64,000 nt of DNA. Origin: Planctomycetota bacterium. GTDB lineage: Bacteria > Planctomycetota > UBA1135 > GCA-002686595. Each line of letters starts with the position of its first letter. The first letter of the stretch is position 1. The stretch spans positions 31,882 to 95,881 of the forward strand of contig JAEUHZ010000052.1 of assembly GCA_016795205.1 (NCBI GenBank). Direction: 5' to 3'. The translations under genes and the position numbers were made by a program. Shown here piece by piece: positions 61,116-64,000 of the stretch. The notes beneath the pieces are model-generated. The model saw only the letters and a program-made list of their open reading frames with translations, ran no database searches and was not told the origin of the DNA.

Positions 61116-61352
61116 ATGACCCCCGAACCCACGCCGAGCGCCGCGCCGCGCGCCCTGGCGCCTTTCTGCGTCCACATCCAGAGCAAGAAGGCCTACTTCC
61201 TGGGGCGCCCGCCGAACACGGAGGCGGAGCTCCTGGATGCCAGCCAGTCCTGCTGGTGCCGCCGGACGATGCAGGCCCTGGGCCCCGATCGGGGCCTGGT
61301 CGACCCGGCCGACTGCCGCGCCGGGCGCGCCTGCTACGAGCCCGTGCTGTAG
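61116..61352 (+). CDS. Small Cys-rich protein next to the Mo-oxidoreductase
   Basis: A 78-residue protein with Cys18, 46, 48, 67 and 73 (SQSCWCRRTMQALGPD and DCRAGRACYEPV). A good ribosome site, CGGAGG (61101-61106), stands ten bases before the ATG, and the gene lies 20 bases after the FAD subunit. It resembles uncharacterised small CWC-type proteins scattered among bacteria, and five cysteines in 60 residues suggest metal binding. A role in cofactor handling or electron transfer for the adjacent oxidoreductase is plausible. No signal peptide. Confidence 0.7.
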   Translation: MTPEPTPSAAPRALAPFCVHIQSKKAYFLGRPPNTEAELLDASQSCWCRRTMQALGPDRGLVDPADCRAGRACYEPVL

Positions 61353-61386
61353 GATCGGAGCGCTCGCCCGCCCTGGAGGATCCCCC

Positions 61387-62019
61387 GTGCTGCACTCCGC
61401 GCTCCTGCTGCCGCTCCTCGCGCCCACTGGCGCCGAGAGCGCGCCCGTCTCCGGACACTACGTCGAGGCGCGCACCGCGAGCGTCTTCGCCGGCGCGTGC
61501 CACTACAACGGCGAGTTCGTGACCGCGGGCCGTGATGCGCTGTGTGCCTGGCGCATCGAGGCCGGCGCCTTTGGCGGCGTGGACCTGGCGGGCGTCGCGA
61601 TCGCGGCGATCGTGGCCGGCGAGTCGAACCTCGACGAGCGCGGCACGCGCGGCAGCGTCGTGCTCGTCGACGCCGCCCTCACGCCCGAGCGCGCGCTCGC
61701 CGCCGTGCGCTGGCTCGTCGCGACCCGCGCGGCCTTGCTCGGCGACGTGGTCGAGGTGCGCGCGACGAGCCTGGCTCTGGAGCTCGCTGGCGACGCCTAT
61801 GCGCTCTCGGCCGAGGGCGTCGCGCTGCGCGGCAGCGCGCTGCCCGACCGCGCCTGCTGCGCGATGCCGCAGATGGTCTGGTACCGGCCGCTCGAGCCGC
61901 TCGCGGGCACGCTCGTGGGCCTCGACGAGACCTTCGCCGTCGAGGTTCCGGCCTTGGGCCGTGCCTGGTCGCGACCGGGCGAGAACGCGGCGTTCCTCGG
62001 CCGGTTCGGAGCGCACTGA
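61387..62019 (+). CDS. DUF1326-like exported protein
   Basis: A 210-residue protein with a signal-like N-terminus (MLHSALLLPLLAPTGAESAP). GHYVEARTASVFAGACHYNG is close to the DUF1326 start, followed by RIEAGAFGGVDLAGV and SVVLVDAALTPERALAAVRW. Later Cys residues are few. The GTG at 61387 has GGAGGA upstream; TAGGAT at 61350-61355 may give an internal promoter. Function unknown, and its place at the end of the oxidoreductase operon may mean a maturation or stress role. Confidence 0.72.
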   Translation: MLHSALLLPLLAPTGAESAPVSGHYVEARTASVFAGACHYNGEFVTAGRDALCAWRIEAGAFGGVDLAGVAIAAIVAGESNLDERGTRGSVVLVDAALTPERALAAVRWLVATRAALLGDVVEVRATSLALELAGDAYALSAEGVALRGSALPDRACCAMPQMVWYRPLEPLAGTLVGLDETFAVEVPALGRAWSRPGENAAFLGRFGAH

Positions 62020-62026
62020 CGCCGCG

Positions 62027-63937
62027 ATGTCCGCACGCTCTGCGGTGGTCCTGGCCGGTGCCGGGCTGGCCCTGGCGGGCGCGGCCTTGGTGTGGCTCCT
62101 GGCCGTCCGCGACGCGGGTGGCTCAGCCGCGCCGCACCCGTCGACGTGGGCGGAGGCACCCGTGTGGCCGGCGCCAGAGATCCTGACGCCGCGCGCCCCG
62201 CTCGATCTCGTGGCCGCGGAGGAGGGCCCCTCAGGGGGGGGCCACGGGCCGCGCTCGGGCCGGGCCGTGGGCGTGGACGTCCCGGCTCCCGACGCGCTGC
62301 GCAGCGTGCGCGGACGGGTGCTCGACGCGCAGACCCGCGAGCCTCTGCCCGGCTTCCACGTGCGCTTCCTCTCGCGCCGTCCGCAGAACGTGACGGCCGT
62401 GACCGACGAGCGTGGGGAGTTCCTGACCGAGCGCGAGCTCGCCAGCGGCGTCGTCGCGGTGAGTCACCTGCCCGACCTCACGCAGCCGCGCTATGCCGGG
62501 CGTCATGAGCTGGAGCCGGGGGAGTTCCTGCTGCCCAAGGCGGGCGAGGGCGCGCCTGCGTTCGTGGTCGAGCTTCAGGCGCGCGTGCCACGGCGGCTCC
62601 TCGAGGTCGACGTGCGCGGCCCGGATGGGCTCCCGGCGAGCGACGCCAGCGTGTCGCTCAGCGCCGGGCGCCGTGACGAGCGCGGCACGTTCACGGCCCA
62701 CGCGCGCGACTTCGAGGTGGCGGACCTCGCCGGCCGCGCGCGCTTCGCGCTGTTCGGCGAGGAGGCCTTCCAGAACACGTACCGCGTCGAGGCCGAGAAG
62801 GGCGGCACGCTGGTTTCCGAGGCGCGCGAGATCGACCCGCCCCTGCCGCTCGACCCCGAGCGGCTCGACCTGTACCCCGGCGCCGTGCTGCGCGTGCGCG
62901 TCAGGAACGACGAGGGTCGCCCGGTGCCGGGCGTATCGCTGTGGCTTTCGACGCCCGAAGCAGGCCGCTTCGCCGCTGGGCGGCGCGGCGAGACCGATGC
63001 CGAGGGCGAGCACCACTTCACGGGGCTACGCGCGACCTGCTGGACGGTCTCGGCCGTGCACCCCTGGACCGGCGACGCCGTGGAGAAGGCCGTGGACCTC
63101 GCCGCGGGCGAGTACGCCGACGCCGAGCTGCGGCTCTCGGTCCGTAGCCTCCGTCTGGGCGCGCAGGGGCTCGTGCTCGACGAGCGGGGCGACCCCGTGG
63201 CGGGGGTCGCGGTGAACGTGCAGGCCTCGGGCTCGGCGCCGGTCGAGATCACGACGGATGCCTCGGGACGCTTCCAGTACTGGGGGCTGTCCAGCGCGGG
63301 CCTGCTCCTGGGCTTCGGAGGCGGATTCCTCGACGATCGCTTCGACCCGGCGTTGCTGTCGGTGCCCTTCGGCGCGACGGGGCTCCTCGTGCGGCGCGTC
63401 GAGCGCCGCGTGGAGCGCGCCGCGCTCATCGAGGTCGTCGACGCCGAGACCAAGCTGCCCTGCGCGCGCGCGGCCGTGTGGCTCGCGCGCCCCGAGACGG
63501 CGTCGCTGTCCGGCACGCTGGCGGTCCAGCGCTTCAGCGCGCCGAGCGGCGTCGCCTCGCTCGCGCTGCCGCTGGGCAACGACACGCGCTACGCCGTGGA
63601 TGCGCCGGGCTACCTGCGGGCGGAGGGCGAGCTCGCCGACCTGCTCGAGCGCGCGCGCGACGGGCGCGCGCTGCGTGTCGAGCTGCGCCGCGGGTTCGAG
63701 CGCGAGGTCGAGGTCCGCGACCGGATCACGCGCGCGCTGCTCTCCGACGCGGTCTTCTTCACCCGCGACGCCGTCGTGGGGGCCACCGATGGCGCAGGCC
63801 GCGCGCGGCTGGCTTCCCCGGCCTGGCCGGGAGTCCTGCGCGTCGAGTGCACGGGGTACGTGCCGCTCGCCTGGGATCCGATCGCGGCGGGCTGGCCGGG
63901 CACGGTCGTGTGGCTCGATCCCGTGCGCGCGCGCTGA
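62027..63937 (+). CDS. Membrane-anchored carboxypeptidase-regulatory-like protein
   Basis: A 636-residue protein with one N-terminal membrane segment (about residues 5-28) and a long extracytoplasmic part. Beta domains of the carboxypeptidase-regulatory-like type recur: RGRVLDAQTREPLPG with TDERGEFLT; VLRVRVRNDEGRPVPGV with TDAEGEHHF; GLVLDERGDPVAGVAV with TDASGRFQYW. No peptidase domain is present. It shares this architecture with the partial gene at the start of the window. Start ATG 62027 lies 7 bases after the previous stop. Function unknown. Confidence 0.8.
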   Translation: MSARSAVVLAGAGLALAGAALVWLLAVRDAGGSAAPHPSTWAEAPVWPAPEILTPRAPLDLVAAEEGPSGGGHGPRSGRAVGVDVPAPDALRSVRGRVLDAQTREPLPGFHVRFLSRRPQNVTAVTDERGEFLTERELASGVVAVSHLPDLTQPRYAGRHELEPGEFLLPKAGEGAPAFVVELQARVPRRLLEVDVRGPDGLPASDASVSLSAGRRDERGTFTAHARDFEVADLAGRARFALFGEEAFQNTYRVEAEKGGTLVSEAREIDPPLPLDPERLDLYPGAVLRVRVRNDEGRPVPGVSLWLSTPEAGRFAAGRRGETDAEGEHHFTGLRATCWTVSAVHPWTGDAVEKAVDLAAGEYADAELRLSVRSLRLGAQGLVLDERGDPVAGVAVNVQASGSAPVEITTDASGRFQYWGLSSAGLLLGFGGGFLDDRFDPALLSVPFGATGLLVRRVERRVERAALIEVVDAETKLPCARAAVWLARPETASLSGTLAVQRFSAPSGVASLALPLGNDTRYAVDAPGYLRAEGELADLLERARDGRALRVELRRGFEREVEVRDRITRALLSDAVFFTRDAVVGATDGAGRARLASPAWPGVLRVECTGYVPLAWDPIAAGWPGTVVWLDPVRAR

Positions 63938-63939
63938 GC

Positions 63940-63961
63940 GGTACGGAGTCGGTACGGAGTC
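63940..63961. repeat. Tandem 11-bp repeat at window end
   Basis: GGTACGGAGTC occurs twice head-to-tail (63940-63950, 63951-63961), just after the last stop codon. The second copy also starts a small hairpin (CGGAG-TCAGG-CTCCG, 63955-63969). The final 63 bases hold no gene. Confidence 0.45.
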
Positions 63962-64000
63962 AGGCTCCGCTCCGCCGATCTCCCCCCCCTGCGTCGGCCG

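Noticed and set aside
62231..62238. G-run as a possible frameshift in the last gene
   Set aside because: The frame stays open across it, and coding-type sequence with the expected domain repeats continues on both sides in the same frame.
1..64000. CRISPR arrays, tRNA or rRNA genes, insertion sequences, phage genes
   Set aside because: No regularly spaced direct repeats, no cloverleaf-like stretch in the short intergenic gaps and no transposase, integrase or phage-like protein were seen.

Overview
The window is 64 kb of very GC-rich, gene-dense bacterial DNA with 53 protein-coding genes and no gene-free stretch longer than about 300 bases. I see no rRNA, tRNA, transposase, integrase, prophage or CRISPR array, so this looks like ordinary chromosome. 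Several features point to a planctomycete (Planctomycetota) of a very high-GC lineage. They are FG-GAP/VCBS proteins, a PQQ-type propeller fused to DUF1080-like domains beside a cytochrome c, DUF885 and DUF1579-like secreted proteins, and three exported proteins sharing a C-terminal module (GNGLRCVGG-type motif, FN-SNG ending). That assignment is inference from gene content.

Layout. 1-2.0 kb (minus): an ECF sigma factor overlapping a membrane-anchored FecR/carboxypeptidase-regulatory-like partner cut by the window edge. 2.0-5.8 kb: lipoprotein, class II photolyase, polytopic membrane protein, YceI protein. 5.9-8.4 kb (plus): a pair of SPFH/band-7 membrane proteins. 8.4-10.6 kb (minus): a stand-alone YdeP/FdhF-like molybdopterin oxidoreductase. 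10.7-15.1 kb: a methyltransferase and a minus-strand group of polyprenol-phosphate-sugar synthase, GT-C-like membrane protein and small P-loop kinase. 15.2-17.2 kb (plus): a PilB/GspE-like protein without ATPase motifs, coupled to a degenerate receiver domain. 17.2-24.4 kb (plus): Tat-exported TIM-barrel protein, ABC ATPase-permease fusion, PDZ lipoprotein and two FG-GAP proteins.

24.5-29.4 kb (minus): prolyl oligopeptidase lipoprotein and a large reprolysin-like metallopeptidase. 29.5-37.1 kb (plus): DUF72 protein, a mini HEAT protein, then a rubrerythrin / Fe-S reductase / DUF3501 cassette running by 4-bp overlap into MORN/YwqK-like repeat proteins. 37.1-44.1 kb: matrixin-like protease, HtpG, DUF885 hydrolase and an exported protein with the shared C-terminal module, ending in a 35-nt hairpin. 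44.3-49.7 kb (plus): cytochrome c lipoprotein, propeller/DUF1080 dehydrogenase-like protein, FAH-family enzyme, small lipoprotein. 49.8-56.9 kb (minus): an eight-gene run of phnDCEE-type importer followed by two ABC-2 exporters. 57.2-62.0 kb (plus): a Tat-exported three-subunit Mo/Fe-S/FAD oxidoreductase of the PaoABC type with a Cys-rich 78-residue protein and a DUF1326-like protein. 62.0-63.9 kb: another membrane-anchored carboxypeptidase-regulatory-like protein.

Two genome-style traits recur. Fourteen gene junctions are 4-bp GTGA or ATGA overlaps. Seven monocistrons or operon heads carry a TANNNT hexamer 8-11 nt before the start codon, which suggests leaderless or nearly leaderless mRNAs. 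The most system-like novelties are the pseudo-ATPase/pseudo-receiver pair, the rubrerythrin cassette coupled to tandem MORN-like proteins, and the shared C-terminal export module.
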